Shown: in pieces, positions 36,909 through 48,478 of the stretch
How the letters are laid out: each line of letters opens with the position of its first letter
Numbering within the stretch: the first letter of the stretch is position 1
DNA from: Paraescarpia echinospica
Lineage: Eukaryota; Annelida; Polychaeta; Sabellida; Siboglinidae
DNA: 64,000 bases
Reading direction: 5' to 3'
NCBI GenBank assembly: GCA_020002185.1
Contig: CM034533.1
Span: forward strand, 54,296,870-54,360,869
Notes under the pieces: generated by a model
Told to the model about the DNA's origin: nothing
The model's input: only the letters and a program-made list of their open reading frames with translations
Databases searched by the model: none
Program-made: the position numbers and the translations under genes

Positions 36909-38193
36909 AGTAGTTATAGTGTGCTTGACAGTACGGGTCATGACCTAACATCAAAGGAAATCGGCGAAACATCAAAGGGTTTTTCGCGTTTTTATTGCCC
37001 TGTGGAGATATGGTGCATTCAGGAATGTTACTTATAAAAAACGTGATTGATTGCTGATTGATAGACCACACACGATGACGTGTGCGCGCCCTCTAGCGAC
37101 TAATTAGTACTAATTAGTGAAACTGTTAATTAGTGCTAATTAGTAAAACTGCTAGTGCTACCCTCTAGTGAAAACACTAGTACTAATTAGAATGTGCTGA
37201 CTTTGCTAAATAGTTGACTAATTAGTGCTGATATACGAGGCAGAAAAGTCTAGCGAAGTATGCCTGCAACACGAAGTTACCACACCGATAATAAGCGAAT
37301 ACAGAAGCGTTCTCGTCCGCCCCTATTTATACTAGAATAACGCATAGCTCCCGTGTACTCGCGCACGCGCGCCAGAAAACAGCCCATTCTCGCAAGGTTA
37401 CTAAAACTGAAAAAAAAATATCGGTCACGTTAGTGCATAAACAGAACGTCGCTTTTATTTTCTAATATAAGTTTACTATAAGATTCTCCAGTCCTTAATT
37501 AGCATTATAGACCGTTTCTTTTACGCAATTAACTATTTATTAAGGCTTTATGCACTTATGTAGCCAATTACGTAAGTGCCTTATGTAAGCGCTTATGTAA
37601 GGGAAGGCTACGTGTCAATTACCATGCCTTCAAAACTGCGCCTACAGTCACCGCGTAAACAAGTGAGCGTCATTCTTTCTAGTAGCGCCTATAGCGCGGA
37701 AATCGGACACTTATGTGGTTGTATAGTGGTTATGCGCGAGGCGTAGTCAGTAGCGTCTCTAGATACAAATGCGCTGTGCTGTCCTCTAGTGAATGAAATA
37801 AACAACTACACTCCCGCTTCTGGTATGAGATTTCACTGCTCAAACACTACACGACCACCTCAGTATGAGAGCACTAACCACTACATTATCACCTCTGGTA
37901 TAAGACGCCACTGCTCTAACCACTACACCACCACCTCTTGTACGATATTCCACTTCCCTAAGAACTACACTACCACATCTGGTATGAGAGTCCTAACAAC
38001 TACACTACCACCTCTGGTAAGAGAGCCCACTGCTCTAATCACTACACTGGGGGTTGTTTTCTGGCGCGCGTGCGCGAGTACACGGGAGCTATGCGTTATG
38101 CTAATATAAATAGGGGCGGACGAGAAAGCTTCTGTATTCGCTTATTGTCGGTGTGGTAACTTCGTGTTGCAGGCGTACTTCACTAGACTTTTC
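36909..38193. mobile_element. Foldback element, left part, cut by the assembly gap
   Basis: Starts AGTAGTTATAGTG after the target sequence TGCGCT (36903-36908), as in the complete copy at 48479-50931. The left inverted repeat runs to about 37385, the central part carries about 40-base tandem units at 37800-38040, and the right inverted repeat begins at about 38043 and is lost in the gap. Confidence 0.85.
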
Positions 38194-39193
38194 NNNNNNN
38201 NNNNNNNNNNNNNNNNNNNNNNNNNNNNNNNNNNNNNNNNNNNNNNNNNNNNNNNNNNNNNNNNNNNNNNNNNNNNNNNNNNNNNNNNNNNNNNNNNNNN
38301 NNNNNNNNNNNNNNNNNNNNNNNNNNNNNNNNNNNNNNNNNNNNNNNNNNNNNNNNNNNNNNNNNNNNNNNNNNNNNNNNNNNNNNNNNNNNNNNNNNNN
38401 NNNNNNNNNNNNNNNNNNNNNNNNNNNNNNNNNNNNNNNNNNNNNNNNNNNNNNNNNNNNNNNNNNNNNNNNNNNNNNNNNNNNNNNNNNNNNNNNNNNN
38501 NNNNNNNNNNNNNNNNNNNNNNNNNNNNNNNNNNNNNNNNNNNNNNNNNNNNNNNNNNNNNNNNNNNNNNNNNNNNNNNNNNNNNNNNNNNNNNNNNNNN
38601 NNNNNNNNNNNNNNNNNNNNNNNNNNNNNNNNNNNNNNNNNNNNNNNNNNNNNNNNNNNNNNNNNNNNNNNNNNNNNNNNNNNNNNNNNNNNNNNNNNNN
38701 NNNNNNNNNNNNNNNNNNNNNNNNNNNNNNNNNNNNNNNNNNNNNNNNNNNNNNNNNNNNNNNNNNNNNNNNNNNNNNNNNNNNNNNNNNNNNNNNNNNN
38801 NNNNNNNNNNNNNNNNNNNNNNNNNNNNNNNNNNNNNNNNNNNNNNNNNNNNNNNNNNNNNNNNNNNNNNNNNNNNNNNNNNNNNNNNNNNNNNNNNNNN
38901 NNNNNNNNNNNNNNNNNNNNNNNNNNNNNNNNNNNNNNNNNNNNNNNNNNNNNNNNNNNNNNNNNNNNNNNNNNNNNNNNNNNNNNNNNNNNNNNNNNNN
39001 NNNNNNNNNNNNNNNNNNNNNNNNNNNNNNNNNNNNNNNNNNNNNNNNNNNNNNNNNNNNNNNNNNNNNNNNNNNNNNNNNNNNNNNNNNNNNNNNNNNN
39101 NNNNNNNNNNNNNNNNNNNNNNNNNNNNNNNNNNNNNNNNNNNNNNNNNNNNNNNNNNNNNNNNNNNNNNNNNNNNNNNNNNNNNNNNNNNNN
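38194..39193. other. Assembly gap of exactly 1000 N
   Basis: A round-number run of N, so a scaffolding gap of unknown true size. Long open frames crossing it are artefacts. Confidence 0.99.
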
Positions 39194-42100
39194 TGTTGTG
39201 AAGAGGATGGAGAGAATTAGCAAGGAGACAGGTAGAATGAAGAGAGACAATAGGGAGAGAGTTGAGAATACTGTGAGACTGAAAGAGCAAAGCAGTGGCA
39301 AGAAGACTGAGGAAAGGAGACTGAGAGGAGGGAAGGTTCATAGATTTATGGGGATACTTTGTTGGGAGGGAAGATATGTACATGAGAGATGGCCTCCATC
39401 TAAGTGGAAAGGGGGCAGCAGTTTTCTCAGAGAACCTGCTGCGATCTGTTGACAGTGGGACAGGTTGTATTTATTTAAACTAGATGCGCAGGGGGATTCA
39501 CAGAGAAGCCTGAAATTGGAGGCATAGATAAAGACAGCACAAATAAATCGGCAAAGAACAGCCTGGAAACCTGTTCTGAAGCTGGATAAAAATACATTTG
39601 GTTAAATGCAAGGAGCATAGTAAGCAAAAGAAGTGAACTAAACATTATGCTACAAGATATTGACCCTTACAAAATAGGTATAACCAAATCATGGGCCACC
39701 ACTGATATATCAGATGCCAAATTGGGACTGACAGGCTACGTAATGTTTAGGGTAGATAGAATAGGAAGAAGGGGAGGTGGAGTTATTTTATATACACTAC
39801 TCAAAATAATTAAAGGAACAAATATTGGGGATGGCACACCTGGTCTACCGGTACTTCACAAGTTACACTTTGTGCAGTCTATGTGATGACACATAATGAC
39901 AGTGCCTCTGGGTGTGGCTGCGTGTCGACACCTTATGGGGGACTTTAACCATGGGCATATACAATGGAAATCTCTACAGAGTATGGGGAGTGAGGACCAC
40001 AAGTTTTTAGTTTTAGTACAAGATAGTTTCCTTTCTCAACATGTGCTAGAACCAACCAGGGGAGAGAATGTGTTAGACTTAGTTTTGTCCTCACAGAAAG
40101 AATTAGTTGACAATGTCAAGATATGTGAGCCACTGGGGAGTAGTGATCACAACCAGATACATTTTACCATCAAAGTAAAATCAGAAAGGAATAGTAAAAA
40201 GCAGTATAGGAGAAATTTCCACAAAGGAAGGTATAGGGACATGAGGAAATATTTAGCAAAGATAGACTGGAATAACACACTGAAGAATAAGACAGCAACC
40301 GAATGCTGGAATATCTTAAATAGTGAAATTAAGTGATAGTCGATAAATTTGTACCTTTCAAAAAACAAGGGAAACGGTCTAAAAAGAAACACTTATCGAA
40401 AGAAGCCATTAGAAAAATTAAGTATAAACAAATGATGTGGAAGTCATATGGATGTACTGGAAATGATGAAGACTACAACATTTATAAAGAAGCACTTAAT
40501 CAAGCTACAGCTGAAATTAGAAATTCAAAGAGAAGCTATGAAAAAAAATTAGCTAGTAATATAAAACATGACAGTAAGAGTTTTTATGCGTATATTCGAA
40601 GCAAACAGAAAGTTCAGGATAAGGTCGGTCCTCTAGAAGATAGTGCTGGAAATACAATATCAGAGGGATTCATAATGGCAGAAGACCTGAATGAGTATTT
40701 TAGTTCAGTGTTTACCAGGGAAGATATTAGTTCACTGCCAGTACCAGAGGCTAAGTTCAAGGGGGCAGATTCAGACTATTTAGGACAGTTAGTTGTAACC
40801 TCGGAAATGGTAGCTAAGAAAATAAGGACTATGAAGGATAATAAATCACCTGGAGTGGACGGGATTCCGCCCAAACTACTATTGGAAATTGTAGAACAAA
40901 TTAGCGTACCGCTTGCAACAGTTTTCAATTTGTCATTAGAAGAGGGAGTGGTTCCTTTAGAATGGAAAGAGGCAAACATTATACCGTTATTTAAAAAAGG
41001 TTCGAGAAACAAGTCAGAGAACTATAGACCAGTGAGTTTAACATCAGTGATTTGCAAATTATTAGAAAGACTAATTAAAGATCACATGGTGGATTTTCTT
41101 GTTAAACATAACTTGATAAACCCATCTCAACATGGGTTTTTTAAAGCGAGGTCATGCTTAACAGATGTGTTATGTTTTTTGGAAGACATCGACAAAGTAC
41201 CACATCAAAGATTACTCCTTAAGCTAAAGGCCCATGGCATAGGAAATGGTATAATAAACTGGATAGAAAAATGGCTGAATGACAGAAGACAACGTGTAGT
41301 AGTTGATGGGGAGGCTTCAAACTGGAAATCGGTATTGAGTGGGGTACCACAGGGATCAGTACTAGGACCTATATTATTCTTAATATATATCAACGATTTG
41401 GACGATGATATAACAAGCAAGGTGTTAAAATTTGCGGATGATACAAAAGTGTTTAGAAGGATTAAAAGTGATGGAGACAGACAGCATTTACAAGATGATC
41501 TTGATAGGTTGATCAAATGGTCTGAAAAGTGGCAAATGCTGTTCAATTTTGGGAAATGTAAATGCCTCCACACAGGTCATGGGAATGAAGAGGTAAAATA
41601 TAAAATGGGGGGTACTGTTCTAAGTACTACTGTAAAAGAAAGGACTTGGGGTTAACCATTAGTGCTGATATGAAGGTTTCAGAGCAGTGCGGAATTGCAG
41701 CGTCAAAGGGAAATCAAATCCTTGGATTAATTAGGCGAAATATAGCGTATAAAAAAAAGAATTAATAGTACCGCTGTACAAAACAATAGTGAGGCCTCAT
41801 TTAGAATATTGTATACAAGCATGGAGGCCATATCGCAAGGACATAGATATGCTAGAAAGAGTACAGAGGAGAGCGACTAAAATGATACCAAATCTGAGGG
41901 ATCTTAGTTACGAAATACATAAAGAATGTGGTTTAACAACATTAGAGACCAGGAGATTGAGAGGAGATCACATAGAAGTGTTTAAAATATTGAATGGTTA
42001 TGAAAATATTGATAGAAACATTTTTTTCTCAGTTAAGAAAAATAGAAGGACCAGAGGACATGAAGCTACATTAGTAAAGGAGCAGTGTAGATTAGATATA

Positions 42101-42330
42101 AGAAAGTTCTCATTCTCACAAAGGACTGTAAATGAATGGAACAGATTATCTCCTGATTGTGTTGGTGCTAGTAGCGTGAATATGTTTAAAAATAAAATCG
42201 ACACACACCTTAAAAAGGCGGGATACATGTAGATAAAAAGTATTGGACTCTCGATAAGCCAAAAGGCTTCCTTGTCCACCTGCCATCCAGAGTAATTTTC
42301 TGGATGGCAATCTTGTTAAATCTTGTTAAA
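39194..42330 (+). mobile_element. CR1-like LINE copy 2 with ORF1 esterase remnant, defective
   Basis: Begins at the gap. About 39384-39460 encodes RDGLHLSGKGAAVFSENLL, the DxxH block of the SGNH-esterase-like ORF1 of CR1/L2 elements. ORF2 follows from about 39590 (LNARSIVSKRSEL, endonuclease start). Between about 39798 and 39935 the middle of the endonuclease is replaced by unrelated sequence, then GDFNHGHIQW and SSDHNQIHF resume. A frame break is seen near 40330. The RT is otherwise long and open, with FADD (motif C) intact. However, about 22 residues holding motif A (LDFQKAFD in copy 1) are deleted near 41190. Another frameshift lies near 41640. The 3' end is a repeated ATCTTGTTAA tail at 42311-42330. 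Dead, but with a sharp 3' junction. Confidence 0.92.
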
Positions 42331-42746
42331 GTTAATACAACAAATCATGTCCACGCAGTTCATCTCTTAGAGCGACCTCGTATGTTCCATTATACGGAAT
42401 CATCCTCTCAAGAAAGGAGTGGTCATCATTATTAGCAGTCCGATTTGGTATTGACCCATCTTGAAAGAGGAATTACAAGAACTTGCTGTTAGCTCCGCTT
42501 TTCTCCGCTACAACTATGTTTACCATTGGCAATTTATATCATCAATTTGAACGTCTGTGCAAGTGTATTATGTTCTTTTGATAAGCTCCGCTAATACATA
42601 TAATTTAACATGAACAAATGTTTGACTGGTAAAATATTGCTTCTTGGCATTCACCATAATCGTCGTTGTAGCAAACATTGACTTTTGACAGAACACAGAT
42701 TGTAACATACAAGACGTGTGCGACTAACCCTGAATTTTTCACCCAG

Positions 42747-42930
42747 GTTCTGCTGCAACCCGGGACGTATTCCCGATTTCAACGGCAAAAGCAAACTGAC
42801 GTCAGTGGGCAACAAGATGATGGTGATATTTAATGCCGAGTATCCACTCTTCACCAACAAGTATTCGACAAGCATTCCTGCCCACTATATGAAAGGCTTC
42901 AAGCTATGCTACAGGCTGGCACCCCTGTAG
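42747..42930 (+). pseudogene. Second copy of gene A exon 11 (allelic or duplicated)
   Basis: Same coding sequence as 31217-31400, with the same acceptor and stop. No second copy of exons 1-10 exists, so on its own it is an orphan exon. The best reading is the other haplotype's exon 11, with the LINE lying in intron 10 of that allele. Confidence 0.85.
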
Positions 42931-45493
42931 AATGACGTCATCTTCCTGCAGTGCGCAACGCATGCAATACGAACTCAACGATAGCGCGATTTTTCGTGTC
43001 ATCATTGAAACCATAACAAACGCTGTCTTGACTTACATAAAAGAACCGTATTACTAATTACAAGGTGCTAGTAATACATGTTACAATACCGCCAAACGAC
43101 CTAAGTAAAAGACGTATGCACAATTTCAGCAGACATGTACGATGGTAGACTTACTAACTAGAATAGTATTGATGTACGTGATGTAGTGATGACCCGAACA
43201 CCGAGCACAGTCGTGTACGGATGACGTCAGAATCGAAGTTAATAACGAAGGTGTTGTCACGACCAAACGAAATGTACATATTTATTCGTAACACATAATT
43301 GTATCCAAACATTTATTTATTTAAGATTCTACGATAAACATTGTGGTTCATGAGTGTCAAAACTGTGCATTACTTCTAACGCTTGAGACTAATGGACCCC
43401 TTAAGACCCGCACACGAATACATATTATTACAGCTGTCCGCAGGCGTGCCACGCATGCTCGCGATGAGTGTTCCGTGCACAATGGGAGAAGGCACCAACT
43501 GTTTGCTGCCAAAAGGGGCAAGTGAATGTTTTTCAACAAAAACAGTTAAGTTAGTAATCACACCGAAGGTCGCAAGTACCACATCATCACGCAATAAAGC
43601 GCACTGTTTAGATAATAAATTTGCTGTACATGACTTGGCATACAGGTGCAAATGACACTAGAATTGTATTTTGTCAAGACACAAATGAGTAACAGTGCAT
43701 TACCAATACATAATATTGAAATAGACTGCCAATCAGGATGCAAACCTCATACTCTGCATGGAAATTCAATCATGAGTTATGTACTTTAATATATATGAAC
43801 AGGTTTATGAGAGCGTACTTCAAACACACATGCCTGCTGTATTTAAATGCGATAGTTCTGTTGCAACTGTTGCATTGTTTAGCTACGTAAGTGTGAAGTG
43901 AAGTAATCTATTAATATATCCCAAATCAACTTATTGTCAGTTTGCCGTTTCACGGCAGTTAGGATCTCGCGACATTTTGGTGCAACACAACGAACGTGCG
44001 AGAGTAGCTCTTGAGACGTGTTGCGAACTGATGATATGTTATTTGCATGCCATTTTAAACACGCAGGCCCTGTTCCATATTACAAAAAAGCTAAAATCTA
44101 ACAAAACAGCAAGGCATATCTCCTACGGATGTAAGGTCGTTAAGTTAATAATAATCGCTTCGCGTTACGGGTAAACGTAACAGTCGGCACATATGCCAAT
44201 TACCCCGTAAAGCAATGTAACACAGTAGGCATTTTAAACAATCCACTAGAGGCCGGTTTCAGAAAGCCTACTTAAAGTACTGCTTCCTTACTTAAAGTTA
44301 TGCAATTACTTAGCGTTACGCATTTGCTTAAGCGGCTATGTTTGCTTATATAAATCGTGTCATTTCCTAAGGCAACCATCTTATCTCCAAGTAAGCGTTC
44401 TTAGCCGCTCATGGCACCGGAGAAAGCAGTCAGCATATAACTTGTACGGGGATGCAAGCAATGTTATATGTGACTAGTCTAAGCAACATGCGCATTCAGT
44501 TTAATAAAATAGTGCATACTTTCGTTAAACTCACCGAAGTAATTGAGTTCATTCCTTTAACAGACGCGAAAGTGTGAAGAAGAAGATGACTATGGCTTTA
44601 TTTGACCCATCAAATAATATGCAGCAATATGTAAAATAAATCACAACTTTACATGGATAAAATCAGTATAGCGTACACTTGAAGATATATGAAATGTGGG
44701 TCCTAATACTCCTCTAAGAATATGTTTGCATTCGCTATAGAGAATCCACCTTTCAATATGAAATTAAGTTAGATAAGTTGGTCAAACAAATCACATTCTT
44801 TTATTGTCGTATGTTGTGAGTACACGAGGAAATACGTTTTACGTTCTTCGCCGAACGTTGCTCGGATCCAAACAAAATAATGAAATTGTTTCTTCGATGA
44901 TCTCACTAAAACTAAACAACATTCACTGCATTATCCAAAGGAACCAGCATTTCATAGTATATATATTCATTCCCCTGCAAAATGAACATGAGAGGAGTTA
45001 AACGAAAAAACAATGTTGGACAAACACGCACCGCTAATCACGTAATAAATAATGTTACACAAAATCGTTTATTGTGTGCATAAAACCTATACTAATTGAC
45101 CTCATTAATAGAAGACACACTGGACGTTGCGAATTAACGTTACAATACTACGTTATTTCAGTACAACCGCATAAGACATACAGAACATTGCGGACTGACG
45201 TTACAATACTAATTGACACATCCATCACGTGACCTGTTTCCTAGCAAAATGTTCGTCAAACCATTAAAAAATGGATGCCGAACCGGTGGGTCGTTTGTAC
45301 ATTCCCTCGATATTTTGTGAAATTCTAGCTCAAAGAGTTCGTGTTTATGACAAAAGCATAAGGCAAAGTTTTTAAAACGACACTGTACGCAGTTTGATTA
45401 GGTCACTTGATGCAATCCGACGAAATACACTGCACGCAGACGGAACGCTGACGAATTGTAATATCAACATAGAACACAACAGATCGACTCTGT

Positions 45494-45524
<31 letters not shown>

Positions 45525-45769
45525 CGTGAATGCGAGCGTGTGTGCGTGCCTGAATGTGTTGAGTTTTATTATGATTTAGTCGATTTTGTATCAGAAAATA
45601 AACGTAGAGCTTAATTTCACTATGTACAGCAAATTCTGAAATTGTATAATTGCACAATTACATCAAAATCAGCTAACTTTATAATTCTCTTACAACTTAA
45701 GTGTTTGAAATAGCTTCTTGGGCGTGTTCGGTTGTTAAAGTAGTTTTTAGATATAAGACTGAAAAATAT

Positions 45770-45845
45770 GATCTAGACACATTAGTCTATTGGTCTAAAC
45801 AAATGCAGATGCTATTCAATTTTCGGAAATGTAAATCTCAGGTCA
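45770..45845 (+). pseudogene. CR1-like LINE scrap, duplicated copy
   Basis: The copy of the 34190-34265 relic within the second large segment. Confidence 0.65.
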
Positions 45846-46261
45846 CAGTCTTATCTTTCTTCTTGAATACACAATCCAACACATTATGGCCTACCATTCC
45901 ATCTAAGATCTTTTTTGTAAAAACATATGACATTGCCAACTGTGACCGAGTTTTCTGCATCAATTCTTGTGTTACTATTGCACAGGATGGAATCGTCTAC
46001 GGCCTATCGCTGTATAAAGCATGATGCACATACCATTTGGTCACTGGTTTCATTCTAATCCGACGACGATGTAAAATAGCGACGCTAGTTAGCCCATCAC
46101 TGTGTCCTTCCACTTTTTGTAGATATATTGCCAACACAAAATGTCACATAAATAGCCAGAAATATTTTTTGGTGTTGGTCACAAAATGTAATACGTCGCA
46201 ATGCTACTCGGTGACACCTTAATGAAGGTGACGCTGAAAAGGGTAGCATTGTTACAACTAA

Positions 46262-46294
46262 TTACACACGCACGCACGCGCCACCGCACACGCA

Positions 46295-46341
<47 letters not shown>
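46262..46341. repeat. (AC)n microsatellite, duplicated copy
   Basis: Shorter allele of the 34682-34775 repeat. Confidence 0.95.
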
Positions 46342-46344
<3 letters not shown>

Positions 46345-47499
46345 CGCGTGCGAGTTTGAGCAAATGTTACCTTTTGAGCGTCCCGTTGATTAAGGTGTTT
46401 CCGAGTAGAATCACGAAAAAACACACGCACTCATGCACTCACACACTCGCACACACGCCTTCACGTACTCAAGCACTCACATATACCACGCACTAGAATT
46501 CGATGCCGTCACCGTTATTTTGATATACTGTACAGTTAACAAGATATCGAACATTTTACATCGGACATTCAAGTTTGCCGTCACAAAACGTACAAATCAA
46601 CCTATTGTCATCTCTTCGCATCCAAAAGAGGTACACACATGATTAAATTTGTTATTCTACGCAGGGATGTGATGCTGCCGATATTTATTTGATAAGGTAT
46701 ATCCATGACTACACTGACATTTTACATATTTCATATGTAAGGAATGATGCTACCTTTATTTAGTTTAACAAAGTGAAAACAAAGCAGTGGCGACCAAATG
46801 GGAACAAACAAGATTGCCGCTTAAAAAAACTAAGAAATAACATCATTCTCATACCTTAGTAACCCAATGAAGTACAGCCGTGATTAATTTTTTGTTTCCC
46901 TCTGTATGGAATGTGATGCAACCGCTGTTTATTGGAAAAAAGTTAAATAATATGCGGCCATATGCAAACAGCCAAGATTGCCGCCGCGAAAACATAGACT
47001 TCTACTTATTCTGATATTGTCAAAATATCATCAAATAAGGCACATATACAATTAAAATATATCTTTGTATGTTTCTGATATCACATACTATATAGCGCCC
47101 CTGGTGGATAATGCGAGAACTAGAGGATGCCCCTATTGATCATTACCTGAACAATATGTAACAAAATAGAGTTTAATTGTGCACGTAAAGACAGGCTCAA
47201 TCGCCAAAATGAAGTGATGCCACCTGACGGTAACTGTTACAATGATACGGGTATGTGTAGCCAGACTCTCTTCCCGTATCAACAAACGGGCGGTTGAGTG
47301 GTTTTTTAATAATTAAATAATACAGAACATAACTGAAAGATCAAAACAATACAGCAATATACGGGCCTACGATTCCTTTACCAGTAGAACCGAGGCTATT
47401 ATCAATACACACACGCACGCGCGCGCGCACCCGCACACGCACTCGCAACAACACACGCACGCGTACACGTACACGCACACACACACGCACACGCACATA

Positions 47500-47538
<39 letters not shown>

Positions 47539-47846
47539 GGAGCGCAGCAGCGCAGCAGTAAGAGCTCCGGACTCTCGACTGAGAGAACGCGGGTTCGAAT
47601 CCTGTGCGGCAGTGTCGAACATTGGGCAAATTCGTTTACTCTACAATGCTTCAGTTCACGCAGCTGTATGAATGAGTACCTGGCTATAGACAGTGGTGGA
47701 TAGGTGTGTACGAATAGTCTGAAAGCTTCCCAGAGAAGTAGAGATGGTGTTCGATTGAACAGGTCTGCCAAGGAGAAAAGTGTAAAGCGCTTTAAGTAGT
47801 CCTGAGGACTGGATACTGTGCTATATAAGAACTTACCTTTTATAAT
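47539..47846 (+). mobile_element. tRNA-derived SINE, duplicated copy
   Basis: Copy of the 35973-36280 SINE in the second large segment, differing in the A box (GCAGTAAGAGC) and in flanking AT length. Confidence 0.85.
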
Positions 47847-47886
47847 ATATATATATATATATATATACTTATATATATATATATAT

Positions 47887-47968
47887 ATTCGATCGTGACA
47901 CATGTTTGATGACCTTCCCTTGTGTCTCAACTTAAGGGAGGGTCATCAAAAATGTGTCACGATCGAAT
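47887..47968. repeat. Near-perfect hairpin, duplicated copy
   Basis: Copy of the 36317-36398 hairpin in the second large segment, arms unchanged. Confidence 0.9.
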
Positions 47969-48478
47969 TCCTATTTTCGGGATACGTACTAGACACGTTT
48001 GAGCTTCTGAACCTAAATTTCCCACAGGTTTCCTTTAAATCCCTGTCCAGAAAGAACTGTTGAAGTTTTACGTACGCATCTACATGTATCTCAATAGCGT
48101 CCACCAGATAGAAATGCGCAGTTTTCATTGTTGCCGTTCATTGACATATAAACACCATTGGACAACAACAATATTTATTTTAGCGATTATGTAATTGTAT
48201 GTAGCTGAATTAATGCGTCAATTGATTTGAGTCACGTTTTCCTCACATGACTTTCTGTCATTTCCTCTAGATTGTATAAACAAATCGATAAAGATAACTA
48301 TTCCGTTATCCTCGTTATACTATTACATTTTACTGCATAAAATATGTTAATTGTATCCCTACAGGAATATTATTTATGAGAGAACGATTATACCACGCAA
48401 AACGTATATCTAATGTTACCACGCGAAACGCATAGTTAAGATTGCCTTAGTCTATGCAACACAATATGGACATGCGCT

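Larger units (their letters stand above)
30801..38193. repeat. Large duplicated segment, copy 1 (ends at gap)
   Basis: Sequence from intron 10 of gene A through exon 11, a SINE, a hairpin and half of a foldback element is repeated at 42331-49766 with only scattered substitutions, microsatellite length changes and one indel of about 48 bases (absent near 32580). The copy stops exactly at the assembly gap. Confidence 0.97.

Noticed and set aside
38142..39383. Very long frames over the N run
   Set aside because: They consist of gap characters.
42651..43743. A third astacin gene starting at the second exon 11
   Set aside because: Only exon 11 is present, near-identical to gene A down to flanking non-coding DNA, so it is better explained as the other allele.
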